From Arthrobacter sp. KBS0703 (GTDB taxonomy: Bacteria > Actinomycetota > Actinomycetes > Actinomycetales > Micrococcaceae): a stretch of DNA of 64,000 nucleotides. The notes beneath the pieces are model-generated. The model was not told the DNA's origin. It did no database searches and saw only the letters and a list, made by a program, of their open reading frames with translations. Location of the stretch: NCBI RefSeq assembly GCF_002008315.2, contig NZ_MVDG02000001.1:3224001-3288000 (forward strand). Direction: 5' to 3'. The translations under genes were made by a program, and so were the position numbers. This document shows positions 8,693 to 17,245 of this stretch, one piece after another. Every line of letters begins with the position of its first letter. The first letter of the stretch is position 1.

Positions 8693-10042
8693 TAGACCAG
8701 CCGGCCGTCAGCGGTCTTGGCCGTGAGGCCGCGCGTTCCCGGGCCCTGGAATCCGAACGAGGCGTGGGACTGGGCGACGGCGCCCCAGCCGTTCCCCACC
8801 TTCGGGCGCGCTTCCCGCGCGAACCTGCCGGCGCCGTCGGACCTGTACAGCATGAGGTCCCCGGCCGCGGTGGTGACCAGCAGGTCCTGCCGCCTGTCTC
8901 TTATACACATCTAGATGTGTATAAGAGACAGCCTGAAACCCGTTCCCGATCTGCTGCCGGGCGCCCAGGGCACCGCCGGCGGCATTCGGGTAGAAGTACA
9001 TGGCGCCGTCCCCAGCCGTTCCCACCACGCCGGGGAACCGTTGGCCGTTGTGCCACTTGCCCACGGTGATGTCCATGGACTGCCAGCCCGCCGTGCCGGC
9101 CGTAATCGGGCTGAGGAAGCCGCCGGAGAGCTTGCCGCGATAAACCGTGAGGGTTCCGCTCTTCCACTGGGCAATGATGTCGTTCACTCCGTCGGCGTTC
9201 CAGTCGGCCACGAAGCCGGCTTTCAGGCCTGCCCAGCCCGCTCCGATCCGCTCCCGGGCACCGAAACCGCCTGCACGGTTGGCCGGATAGTTCCACAGGA
9301 TGCCCGCGGAATCTGCCGCGAGCACGTCGGCGCCGCTCTTGATGGACGGGCGGGCCGCGAAGTACTGCTCCATGGTGGGAATGCCGCGGACTTTCATGTC
9401 CGTGGCCAGCTGCACTCCGACGAACCGCAGATGCCAGGGCTCGTACGCGTAGCCGGTGACGTTGGTGTAGCCCGCCGGGTACCTCACGATGAACCCGTAG
9501 CGGTGCGCGTTCGCCGCCACCCAGCGCCCGCCCGGGGTGGTCCCGAAGCAGGCGGTCAGGCCGCAGCCGCCGCCCACATTGCCGATGTCCGCCGCGAGCC
9601 CCGTCTGGTGCTCGCTGTAACCCGGCCGCGCCGAGATCTGGTCCGCATACGCCTGCCCGTACATCTGGACGTAGGAGCTGTACAGCGCGCTCTGGGACGC
9701 ATAGGACCTGTAGGCGCTCACCACCTCCAGGAAGTGTCCGGCAGCACGCGCCCCGGTGAAGAGCTGGCTCATCGCGCCGGATACCTGGGCGCGCAGCAGG
9801 TGGCCGGTCCCGCCCCACGAGACCAGGTCCCGCGGCACGAACTGCACCGGGTTCAACGGCCGGGACTTGTTGACCAGCACCCAGGGGTTGCTCGCGTCGG
9901 TCACCACACTGGTGGACAGCTGCTCGCCCGAGGGAGCGGCGGAGGCGGCCGGCGCACCGCCCGCGAAGAGCATCAGAACGACGACGGCGGCGGCGAACCG
10001 CCGGGCGCGACCCCGCCACCGGTTCAAAGCAGAATTCAGCAT
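8614..10042 (-). CDS. Secreted M15 D-Ala-D-Ala carboxypeptidase with FG-GAP-like repeats (interrupted by adapter)
   Basis: The protein starts MLNSALNRWRG with GGGGAAGGG upstream. A signal peptide (FAAAVVVLMLFAGGAPAASA) is followed by a VanY-type M15B domain. Its zinc/catalytic motifs are VSAYRSYASQ, GYSEHQTGLAADI and YEPWHLRFVG. The C-terminal half carries FG-GAP/VCBS-like beta-propeller repeats (IGNGFQ, DWNADGVNDIIAQWKSGTLTVYRG, TAGDGAMYFYPN). Adapter sequence at 8894-8931 breaks the frame inside the propeller; the last repeats (DLLVTTAAGDLMLYRSDG to GWQALSVFR) resume on the other side. It trims peptidoglycan stem peptides outside the cell. Some repeat sequence may be missing at the break. 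Confidence 0.88.
8894..8931. other. Mate-pair junction adapter (assembly artefact) in the M15 peptidase gene
   Basis: The same 38-bp palindrome of abutted mosaic ends as at 4885. It changes the reading frame of the peptidase and creates meaningless residues on both sides. Confidence 0.97.
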
Positions 10043-10119
10043 GGCGGGCCCTTCCCCACTAGACGGCACTGAGTTCAAGGGTACCCGCGGGCGGCCCGGT
10101 AGTACCGGCCTTGTCCGCG

Positions 10120-10647
10120 CTAGTGGGCGCGGGGGACCTTGAAATGCGTGATCCGTGCGTCCTGCCCGTCGAGCTCCGCCCAGGATTTCTCCGTCTCGAG
10201 GATGGTCAGCCCGCTGGTGGGGAACCTGGTTGCCGCGTCCATATAGGCGTCGTGGTTGGAGTCACGGGATGCCAGGTGCATGGCCAGGTCCTGCACTCCG
10301 GGCATGTGGGAGATCACCATGAGGGTGGTGACGGTATCCGGAACGTGGTTGATCACCGTGAGCATGCGGAGCGCGGAGGCGGCGTAGAGCCCGTCCTCAA
10401 GTTTCGGCGTCGGCGCTTTGTCGCCGAGTTCGCTGCACACCCAGGTGCAGGTCTGCCGGGTCCGGAGGGCGCTGGAGCAGAGGATGAAGTCCGGGACGAT
10501 GTTGTGTTTGAGCAGCCACTTGCCGGCCAGCGGTGCTTCACGGTGGCCGCGCTCCTCCAAGGGACGGTCATGGTCCGCCACACCTCCGGGCCAATCGGCC
10601 TTGGCGTGGCGCATGATCACCAGTCGCTTCTTGTGGTGCGCGCTCAT
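10120..10647 (-). CDS. SixA-like histidine phosphatase
   Basis: This 175-aa single-domain protein belongs to the histidine phosphatase superfamily. The RHG-type motif is IMRHAKADW near the N-terminus, giving the phospho-accepting His. The second His lies in MVISHMPGVQDLA. Such SixA-like proteins dephosphorylate phosphohistidine or small phospho-compounds in the cytoplasm. It is encoded alone, downstream of a non-coding gap after the dodecin remnant. Confidence 0.85.
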   Translation of the reverse strand: MSAHHKKRLVIMRHAKADWPGGVADHDRPLEERGHREAPLAGKWLLKHNIVPDFILCSSALRTRQTCTWVCSELGDKAPTPKLEDGLYAASALRMLTVINHVPDTVTTLMVISHMPGVQDLAMHLASRDSNHDAYMDAATRFPTSGLTILETEKSWAELDGQDARITHFKVPRAH

Positions 10648-10741
10648 GGACTCACCCTACTACCCAACTAGGTAGCAGCACGCGTCGTATTCAGGCCCGA
10701 GAACGACGCGACCTGCGACCCAGTTGGGCGGGAAGTACGGG

Positions 10742-10897
10742 TCAGTCCTCCAGGACGAAGGTCACCTCCAGCACCACATGCCAGGCGACCACGTTGCCGT
10801 CGGCGATTTCGACTTTCTGCTCCTTGACCCAGGCCCGGAAATGCCGCGCAGGGTCTTGCTGGCCCGGCTGAGAGCCTACGACGGAGCAAGAAACGTC
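10742..10897 (-). pseudogene. Dodecin-like remnant (frameshifted or truncated)
   Basis: The 3' part encodes AWVKEQKVEIADGNVVAWHVV followed by LEVTFVLED, the C-terminal strand pair of an actinobacterial dodecin (a flavin/CoA-storing dodecamer of about 70 aa). The preceding ASKTLRGIS is in another frame, which a missing C in TTTCCGGG would fix. Further upstream a TAG stops that frame and about 20 N-terminal residues are not recognisable. It is either a decayed gene or a badly called one. Confidence 0.5.
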
Positions 10898-10944
10898 AAT
10901 AGAGCCCCACCAAACCCACCCCGGAGGCGGCGAGGGATCGTGCC

Positions 10945-10990
10945 GCGAAAGCGAAAGCGCCCGCCCCAACTGGGGACGGACGCTTTGGCG
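10945..10990 (-). terminator. Hairpin terminator downstream of the winged-helix regulator
   Basis: On the minus strand an AAAGCG...CCCC / GGGG...CGCTTT imperfect stem with an AGTT loop follows the regulator stop by about 12 bp and is trailed by CGCTTTCG. It probably insulates the dodecin remnant from the regulator gene. Confidence 0.5.
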
Positions 10991-11002
10991 CTTAAGGAAG
11001 AG

Positions 11003-11875
11003 CTAGATCGAGTATTCCGGCGCGGCCCAGACAACGACCTCGGGGTGCTCGTAGAACCGGTAGCCCTGGCCGCGCACAGTGCGCACGGTGTTGGCGAGGC
11101 GGCCCAGCTTGGAGCGGAGGCGGCGGATATGGACGTCGATGGTGCGCTCGTTCGGCACCTCTTCGGCATTCCGCCACAGGCCCTCAAGGAGTTCGTCACG
11201 GCCCACGGTGCGGGTGCCGTTCTCCACGAGGTAGTTGAGGAGCTCGAACTCCTTGAACGTCAGGTTCAGGGACTCGCCGTCGAGGTGGACTTCTCGGCGG
11301 GCGAGGTCGATCAGCACGCCCGACGGACGGGGATCCTGTGCGGGCTGCAGGCGTGCACTCTCAGTGCGCTGCCGGGTGTTGACGGTGGGGTCACCGAACG
11401 TGGAACGGACGACGTCGAGTGCGGAACCCGGCGCGCTGGCCGGCGCCACGGCGACGGCGGCATAGCTCTCGGCGCCGGAGACGAGTGACTGGGCGTACGC
11501 CCGGATCTCCTGGGCGAGCTTGGCGATGGAGGTGCCCGCAGCAGCCGCGGTTTCCTCGTCGATTCCCATGTAAAGGACGAATCCGCGGGCCACGTTGTCG
11601 TTCGGCACGGGCCGGACGGAGCCGCCGGCGGCCGGAGCGACGACGGGCGTCGGCGCGGTCAGCGGTGCGGCTTCCTCAGCCGGCACGGCGCGCAGCTGGC
11701 CGTAAGAATTGGGGTTGTAGCCCTGGGGTGCATAGCCGGGGGCGGGAAAGTTGTTTCCCTGGCCTGCCGGTGGGAAGGCCGGACGGGTACCGAATCCCTG
11801 GCGGAGGCCCGACGTCTGGCCGGCCTTGTTGGCGTTACGGACGGAGATGTGGACGTATCCAGATGCAACTGACAT
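11003..11875 (-). CDS. Orphan winged-helix (OmpR-type) regulator with disordered N-terminus
   Basis: This 290-aa protein has a C-terminal OmpR/PhoB DNA-binding domain at about residues 185-280 (LTFKEFELLNYLVENGTRTVGRDELLEGLW, then RTIDVHIRRLRSKLG and TVRGQGYRF). The N-terminal 90 residues are Gly/Pro/Asn/Gln-rich and look disordered. A middle segment (VARGFVLYMGIDEETAAAAG...LAQEIRAYAQSLV) is not a receiver: there is no Asp phosphorylation pocket. It therefore cannot be a classical response regulator. No kinase gene is adjacent. A 687-bp upstream gap with direct repeats suggests complex or autogenous control. Confidence 0.85.
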   Translation of the reverse strand: MSVASGYVHISVRNANKAGQTSGLRQGFGTRPAFPPAGQGNNFPAPGYAPQGYNPNSYGQLRAVPAEEAAPLTAPTPVVAPAAGGSVRPVPNDNVARGFVLYMGIDEETAAAAGTSIAKLAQEIRAYAQSLVSGAESYAAVAVAPASAPGSALDVVRSTFGDPTVNTRQRTESARLQPAQDPRPSGVLIDLARREVHLDGESLNLTFKEFELLNYLVENGTRTVGRDELLEGLWRNAEEVPNERTIDVHIRRLRSKLGRLANTVRTVRGQGYRFYEHPEVVVWAAPEYSI

Positions 11876-12114
11876 GAATGCTTACCTCAATGTGAATGGC
11901 CGTCATCGCGGCTCGAATGCTTGGTTCCCCGCAATGAGTTCTGGGGAGGGGCGCCCGACGCTGGGCTGGGGGCGAATGCCTAAAAACTTTGTGGGGGTAG
12001 AAAGTTAGGCGTGCATTCGACAACAGCGCATCTCGGCGGCAGCGGGTGTGCTGGGCCAATATTCTGCGGCTGCAGTTGCTGTTGAGTTCTTGTTCACAAT
12101 TGAAAGTGTGCAAC

Positions 12115-12143
12115 GTAACAATGAAAACTTGCAAGTAACAATG
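12115..12143. promoter_or_regulatory. Direct repeats GTAACAATG spaced 20 bp, candidate regulator binding sites
   Basis: GTAACAATG occurs at 12115-12123 and 12135-12143, 20 bp apart (two helical turns), within ACGTAACAATG and AAGTAACAATG. They lie in an AT-rich stretch 240-270 bp upstream of the winged-helix gene. OmpR-type domains bind direct repeats, so autoregulation is plausible. The whole gap 11876-12562 contains no convincing gene; 12080-12310 is markedly AT-rich. Confidence 0.4.
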
Positions 12144-12562
12144 GACCACTCCGTCCGCATCGTGAGACGAATCGCGGGTTTGTGGGTCAAATCACAATTC
12201 TACGAGGCCCAATTTTTCCAGATTTTTTTCCAGACCGGTCGGTCGGAAAGGGCCGTTTTTCGAACTAAATTCGACTAAACCCTTCTTTTTCGTCAAATAT
12301 TCAGCGACATTTCAGATGCGGGAATTCCGGCGCCGCAAATCCCTAGTTGTCCAGCTATGACGCCATTCGGACAAAAGATTTTGGGCCAAGCACGCACGCC
12401 GGCACGGGTCAAGCCGCTGCGTGCGTCCCGGCTGCGCCCAGGCCGGCGGACCTGGACGCACCGCCGTTGCCGCGATCCAGAGACGCGATCCAGAGAGAGG
12501 CGCCTGCTGCTTTCGCAGGCACCCGCCATTCGCCGGCAACCACGAGGCACCAGGCACCAGTC

Positions 12563-13433
12563 TCAGCTGGTCTGCCCCGTCTGGCCCGTCTGCAGTGCGG
12601 CGATCAGCTGCACGGTTTCGGCAGGGAAGGCCGAACCTTCCTTGGCCGCCACGATCCTCACGGTGGCCCCGGCGGCGATGTCCGCTACGGTCAACCCGCT
12701 CGCAGATGACTGCTGGCGTCTTTGTTGCTGATTACTCACGGCGGTGGCCTCGCCCACCGTGTAAGTCAGGTGAATCCGTCCGCGCTCTTGACCGTGACGG
12801 AACCCGAGGAGACGTTCGCGACGGTGCCCAGCTGTGCCACCTTCGTGACGTACTGGCTGCCCTCTTCGATGACGTACTCGGGTGGACGGCCGACGAAACG
12901 CCGCTGCCCATGCCGCCCAACCCGCCCGGCGCGAAGTCGCCTCCCTGGCCGGGCACGGCGCCGTTGGCAAAGCCGCCCTGCGGTACGCCGCCCCGCTGTA
13001 CTCCTCCCGGTGCCAGTCCGCCCTGGCCCCCGGCACCGGATGCCGCGGTCCCGTTGGCCGCAGCTGCGTTACCACTCAGGCTGTAAACGCCAGCGCCCGC
13101 CCCGGCCGCCAAGACAGTGGCCGCGCCGGCAACCACGAGTCCGCGCTTCATGGTCCAGGGCTTCGGATTGGCTGCCGCATCGCCTGGGCTGCCGGCCGGA
13201 GGCGCACCCCACCCGGCGCCCCGGCCCGGTGCGGGCTCGGGAATGGCTGCCGTGGCAGGCTCGGCCGCCTGGGCGTTCCGTCGGGCTTCGCTCTGGGGGG
13301 CTCCCTGGTGATCGCCCGTCCCTGCATGGGGAGCTGCCTGGTGCTGTCCGGACGGCTGATCGCCGGCCTGCGACCGGGCAGCCGGCGGCAGGGGCGTGGT
13401 TTCCGGAACAGGTGGGTACTGCTGTCCGCTCAT
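12563..13433 (-). CDS. Membrane-anchored extracellular protein, Pro/Gly-rich (two frameshifts)
   Basis: The ATG at 13433 follows AAGGAGATAACA. A Pro/Gln-rich cytoplasmic segment of about 100 residues precedes one membrane helix (GLVVAGAATVLAAGAGAGVYSL). A Gly-rich linker (GGLAPGGVQRGGVPQGGF) leads to a small extracellular domain. That domain reads EYVIEEGSQYVTKVAQLGTV...SGSVTVKSADGF, then LTYTVGEATAVSN...GLTVADIAAGATVRIVA. The domain needs two one-base corrections, near 12890 and near 12775, to read through. The shape resembles DUF5666-type envelope proteins. It is divergent from the two-component system at 13633 and may be its target or sensor partner. Confidence 0.7.
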
Positions 13434-13632
13434 TGTTATCTCCTTCAGGCGTGCGGAAGTTGTCCATTCCAGACTGGGAACCGTTCCTGTGACTGGCCTG
13501 TGCAGGGCAAGGGCCATGCCTGTGACCCGAGAAATCCCCACGCTGCGCCTTCCAGCTCGCTAGGCTTGGATTCACAGCCGGCGCACAGGAACACCAAAGC
13601 GCCGGCTAAACCCCGGAACGGAGAGTTGTCCC

Positions 13633-14373
13633 ATGGCCACTTCGCACTCCATGACCAACAACCTTCCCCAGCTCACCCACCCGGACGGCTCACCCATCCG
13701 TGCCCTGGTGGTTGACGACGAACCCAGCCTGTCCGAACTGATGAGCATGGGCCTGCGCATGGCAGGCTGGTCGGTTGCCGTGGCCGCAGACGGCCCCGAG
13801 GCCGTCAAGCTCGCCAAGGAATTCCGCCCGGACGTCCTCGTGCTGGACGTGATGCTCCCCGGCTTCGACGGCGTAGAGCTGCTCGGCAGGATCCGCGCCT
13901 TCGCGCCGGAGGTTCCGGCGCTGTTCCTGACGGCCAAGGACGCCGTGCAGGACCGCATCGTGGGCCTCGCCGCGGGCGGGGACGACTACGTGACCAAACC
14001 CTTCAGCATGGAGGAAGTCCTGCTGCGCCTGCACCGGCTGGTGCAGCGTTCGGGCGTGGCCGCCATGGATTCCGCCGAACTGGTGGTGGGAGACCTGGTC
14101 CTGAACCTGGACACCCGGGAAGTCACCCGCGCCGGCGACGAGCTGCAGCTCACCGCGACCCAGTTCGAGCTCCTCCGGTACCTCATGGAGAACCCCAAGC
14201 GGGTCGTCAGCAAGGCCCAGATCCTGGACCGCGTATGGAACTACGACTTCGGCGGCCAGGCCAACATTGTCGAGCTGTACATCTCGTACCTGCGCAAGAA
14301 GGTGGATGCCGTGCACCCGCCCATGATCCACACGGTCCGCGGTGCGGGCTACGTCATCAAACCGGCAGACTAG
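13633..14373 (+). CDS. OmpR-family response regulator
   Basis: This 246-aa protein has a receiver domain with acidic pair D28-D29, phospho-acceptor D72 in VLVLDVMLPG, and the Thr/Lys switch residues in FLTAKD and VTKPFSMEE. A PhoB-type winged helix follows (TATQFELLRYLMENPKRVVSKAQIL, NIVELYISYLRKKVD, TVRGAGYVI). GGAGAG upstream serves as ribosome binding site. The cognate kinase starts 3 bp after its stop, so both are cotranscribed. Its neighbours are envelope genes, so an envelope-stress or cell-wall role is likely, as for MprA/PrrA relatives. Confidence 0.93.
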   Translation: MATSHSMTNNLPQLTHPDGSPIRALVVDDEPSLSELMSMGLRMAGWSVAVAADGPEAVKLAKEFRPDVLVLDVMLPGFDGVELLGRIRAFAPEVPALFLTAKDAVQDRIVGLAAGGDDYVTKPFSMEEVLLRLHRLVQRSGVAAMDSAELVVGDLVLNLDTREVTRAGDELQLTATQFELLRYLMENPKRVVSKAQILDRVWNYDFGGQANIVELYISYLRKKVDAVHPPMIHTVRGAGYVIKPAD

Positions 14374-14376
14374 GCC

Positions 14377-15954
14377 GTGGCAAACCTTTCCGGTGCCGTC
14401 CGGACCCAGCGCCGCAGCTGGCTGAAGCCGGGCACCTGGCATCTCCGCACCCGCCTTGTCCTCGTGGCCATGGCTCTGCTGGTGGCCATCTGCGCCGCGA
14501 TCGGCCTGTTCAGCTACGCCAGCATGGACTCCTTCCTGACCCGCCAGCTCGACGAGCAGCTCACCGGGGCCGCTGACAGGGCCCGGGACTTTGGCCGTCC
14601 CCCGTTCGGCGCCTCGGGCAAGGGGCCCGATCCCCTCGAGGGCAGGGGCCAGCGGGTGGGCACCCTGGCGGCCAGGATCCAGGCCGGCGAAGTCAGCAGC
14701 GCAGGATTCCTGGCCTCCGACGCCACCCGCAAGACACTCTCGGCGGCAGACGACAAGGTCCTCCTGGGACTGCGCCGCGACGGCGTACCCGTTGACCGCA
14801 CCCTGTCCACCGGTGCCTACAGGCTGGTTGCCGCCCAGACGCCCTACGGCGACGTCATGGTGACCGGGCTTCCCCTGGCCGACAAGCAGAGCACCCTGAC
14901 GTCCCTTGTTGTGACCATCACGATCGTGTCGCTGGGCGGAATCGTGCTGATCGGCCTCGCCGGAACGGTGCTCATCCGCCGCACCATGAAGCCGCTGGAG
15001 CAGCTCTCGGAGGTGGCCACGCAGGTTTCGCGGCTGCCGCTGGATGCCGGTGAGGTGGCGCTCGCCGTCCGCGTCCCGCCGTCGAACGCCCATCCCGGAA
15101 CTGAAGTGGGCAGCGTGGGCCACGCCCTCAACCAGATGCTGGATAACGTCTCCAACGCGCTGGAGGCGCGGCAGGAGAGCGAAATGAAGGTCCGCCAGTT
15201 CGTGGCCGACGCCTCGCACGAGCTCCGCACCCCGCTCACGGCCATCCGCGGCTACACCGAGCTGATGCGCATGACCGAGAAGTTCACGCCGGACGGCCAA
15301 AGGTCCCTGGCCCGCGTCCAAAGCCAGTCCGAGCGGATGACAACCCTGGTGGAGGACCTCCTGCTGCTCGCCCGGCTGGACGAGGGCCAGCCGCTCAAGC
15401 TCAGCGACGTGGACCTCACGCAGCTCGTGATCGAGACCGTCAGCGACGAAAAAGTCATGGCCCCGGACCGCATCTGGCACCTCGAACTACCTGAAGAGCC
15501 GGTGGTGGTCCGCGGCGACGCCTCGCAGCTGCACCAGGTGCTGGCCAACCTGCTGTCCAACGCGCGCAAGCACACCGGATCGGGAACCACCGTGGTGACC
15601 GGCGTGATGAGATCGGCCGACGGCAGCGCCGTGGTCACCGTGACGGACGACGGCGCCGGCATCCCGCCGGAGTTCGTGGACCGCGTCTTCGCACGCTTCG
15701 CCCGCGCAGACGCGTCCCGTGCGACGCCGGCGCAGGTCCTCTCGCCCGCCGGCTCCGGCGGACGGACCGCGGCGGCGGCTTCGGGAACGGCGGCCCCGGG
15801 GTCCGCTTCGGCAGAGGGAACCAGCGGCCTGGGGCTGTCCATTGTGCAGTCGATCGTGGAAGCCCACGGCGGCACCGTCGAGGTCACTTCGCGGCCCGGC
15901 CGGACCGAATTCGCCGTCCGGCTGCCGGCGCAAGGCGACGCGCCGTCGTCGTGA
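14377..15954 (+). CDS. Membrane sensor histidine kinase
   Basis: This 525-aa kinase starts at GTG. Two membrane helices (about residues 27-48 and 170-195) enclose a 120-residue extracellular sensor region. A HAMP domain is followed by the dimerisation box FVADASHELRTPLTAIRGY with phospho-accepting H281. ATP-binding boxes are NLLSNARKHT (N), DDGAGIPPEFVDRVFARF (G1/F) and GTSGLGLSIV (G2). An Ala/Gly/Ser-rich insert of about 35 residues separates F and G2 boxes. It pairs with the upstream response regulator. Confidence 0.93.
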   Translation: MANLSGAVRTQRRSWLKPGTWHLRTRLVLVAMALLVAICAAIGLFSYASMDSFLTRQLDEQLTGAADRARDFGRPPFGASGKGPDPLEGRGQRVGTLAARIQAGEVSSAGFLASDATRKTLSAADDKVLLGLRRDGVPVDRTLSTGAYRLVAAQTPYGDVMVTGLPLADKQSTLTSLVVTITIVSLGGIVLIGLAGTVLIRRTMKPLEQLSEVATQVSRLPLDAGEVALAVRVPPSNAHPGTEVGSVGHALNQMLDNVSNALEARQESEMKVRQFVADASHELRTPLTAIRGYTELMRMTEKFTPDGQRSLARVQSQSERMTTLVEDLLLLARLDEGQPLKLSDVDLTQLVIETVSDEKVMAPDRIWHLELPEEPVVVRGDASQLHQVLANLLSNARKHTGSGTTVVTGVMRSADGSAVVTVTDDGAGIPPEFVDRVFARFARADASRATPAQVLSPAGSGGRTAAAASGTAAPGSASAEGTSGLGLSIVQSIVEAHGGTVEVTSRPGRTEFAVRLPAQGDAPSS

Positions 15955-16019
15955 TCTCCGTTACCCAAATGTGACTTAAGCGTTTGCCTCCTGTACCGTC
16001 GATAGGGTGTTGCTCCCGT

Positions 16020-16205
16020 TAGGGCAGCACTTCCGGATGGACGCCCAGCTCTGCCGCTTTCCCGGATTCCGCATGACCAGGCAGAGGCGGGGGGAACCAG
16101 AGTCCCGGGCTTTTCGCATCAGCCCTTGGGGTGAAGCCGACACGTGAATTTCCGTGCGGCCGGATGACCTCATCCGAACCCGACAGCTAACTCCGCAGGT
16201 GTTGA
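16020..16205 (+). ncRNA. c-di-AMP riboswitch (ydaO/yuaA type)
   Basis: The leader upstream of the transglycosylase has the characteristic blocks of the ydaO class. They are a GGGGGGAACCAGAGTCCCGGG segment followed by CAGCCCTTGGGGTGAAGCCG, and the 3' signature CCGAACCCGACAGCTAACTC then CGCAGGTGTTGAGAGG just before the start codon. Actinobacterial members of this class typically sit upstream of cell-wall hydrolases (Rpf and transglycosylase types), as here, and turn expression off when c-di-AMP is high. Exact ends are approximate. Confidence 0.9.
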
Positions 16206-16218
16206 GAGGCAATCCACC

Positions 16219-17000
16219 ATGTCTGAATTCAAGGTAAAAGCGCGCCCTGAAGGCGCTCCCAAGCAGTCCCGGCAGAAACTTTCCCGCCATCGCGCCGAGC
16301 CGGCAGCGCCCGCCACACACTGGGGCCGGATCACCGCCGGCATCCCGTCGTTCGGCCGCCGCGCAGCCGTAGTGACCACCGCCTGCGCCGTGCTCATCGG
16401 CGTCGGCGCGGCAAGCCAGGCAGCTGAGCAGTCCGCACCCCGGGCCAGCTCCGCAGCGGCGACAGCCACGGCGTCCCCCGCGCCGACGCTCAACTTCGAC
16501 AAGACGCTCATCGCTGCCCTGCCCGCTCCGACCGCAGCCGCGCTGGCTCCGCAGTCCGTCGCCAAGCGGCGGCGCCCAAGGCCGCTCCGGCGCCCGCCGC
16601 CCCAAAGGCAGCCCCGGTGCCGGCCAAGGCTGCTGCTGCCCCGGCCGCCAAGGTTGCCCTGGCTCCCAAGCCCGCGGCCGCCGTCCCCGTGAACGACCCC
16701 GCCGGCGCGCAGGCCTATGCGGCCGCCAAGCTCGCTTCCTATGGCTGGGCCGCGGACCAGATGCAGTGCCTGCAGACCCTGTGGACCAAGGAGTCCGAGT
16801 GGCGCACCACCGCCACCAACGCGAGCAGCGGCGCCTACGGCGTAGTGCAGTCCCTGCCTGCCGAAAAGATGGCGAGCGCCGGGGCGGACTACCTCACCAA
16901 CTACCGGACGCAGATCAACTGGGGCCTGGACTACGTCAAGGAACGCTACGGCTCCCCCTGCGGCGCGCTGAACTTCCACCTCGCCAACAACTGGTACTAA
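16219..17000 (+). CDS. Secreted transglycosylase-like cell-wall hydrolase (frameshifted)
   Basis: A long N-region precedes a signal helix (RAAVVTTACAVLIGVGAASQAA). An Ala/Pro/Lys-rich linker (AAPKAAPAPAAPKAAPVPAK) leads to a C-terminal lysozyme-like domain: LQTLWTKESEWRTTATNASS, AYGVVQSLPAEKM, INWGLDYVKERYGSPCGAL. The Glu of TKESEWR is the likely catalytic acid. The linker is in a different frame from the N-terminus; one missing G in AAGCGGCGGCG near 16566 explains it and gives about 260 aa. The gene directly follows a c-di-AMP riboswitch. Confidence 0.85.
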
Positions 17001-17057
17001 CCCAGACTGTGAGCAACTGAGGGCGGCGCGCATTTCTGCACCGCTTTGAGGTTGACG

Positions 17058-17095
17058 AAGGGCCCCGGATCCGCGTGATCCGGGGCCCTTCGGCG
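17058..17095. terminator. Strong hairpin terminator after the transglycosylase
   Basis: A perfect 14-bp stem AAGGGCCCCGGATC / GATCCGGGGCCCTT (17058-17071 with 17077-17090) with a 5-nt loop, 58 bp after the stop. It separates the riboswitch gene from the glycosyltransferase operon. Confidence 0.85.
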
Positions 17096-17245
17096 TCTGT
17101 GCCAAGGCTTGCGGCCTGGAAAGTGGTGCAAAAATGCGGCACCCGGACGGCGGCCCGGGCCCTCCTGTGCGGCGGCCCGGAGTTCCACAGCCCGTGCACA
17201 GCTTCGACCTAAAACCCTCATATGGGACGCGGCCACAGTTGATGC

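Noticed and set aside
12048-12278. Small plus-strand frame in the AT-rich gap upstream of the winged-helix regulator
   Set aside because: There is no ribosome binding site, codon use is unlike the neighbours, and the region looks regulatory.
13690-15480. 596-codon antisense frame over the two-component genes
   Set aside because: The plus strand clearly encodes a response regulator and kinase with all motifs; the antisense frame is a composition effect.
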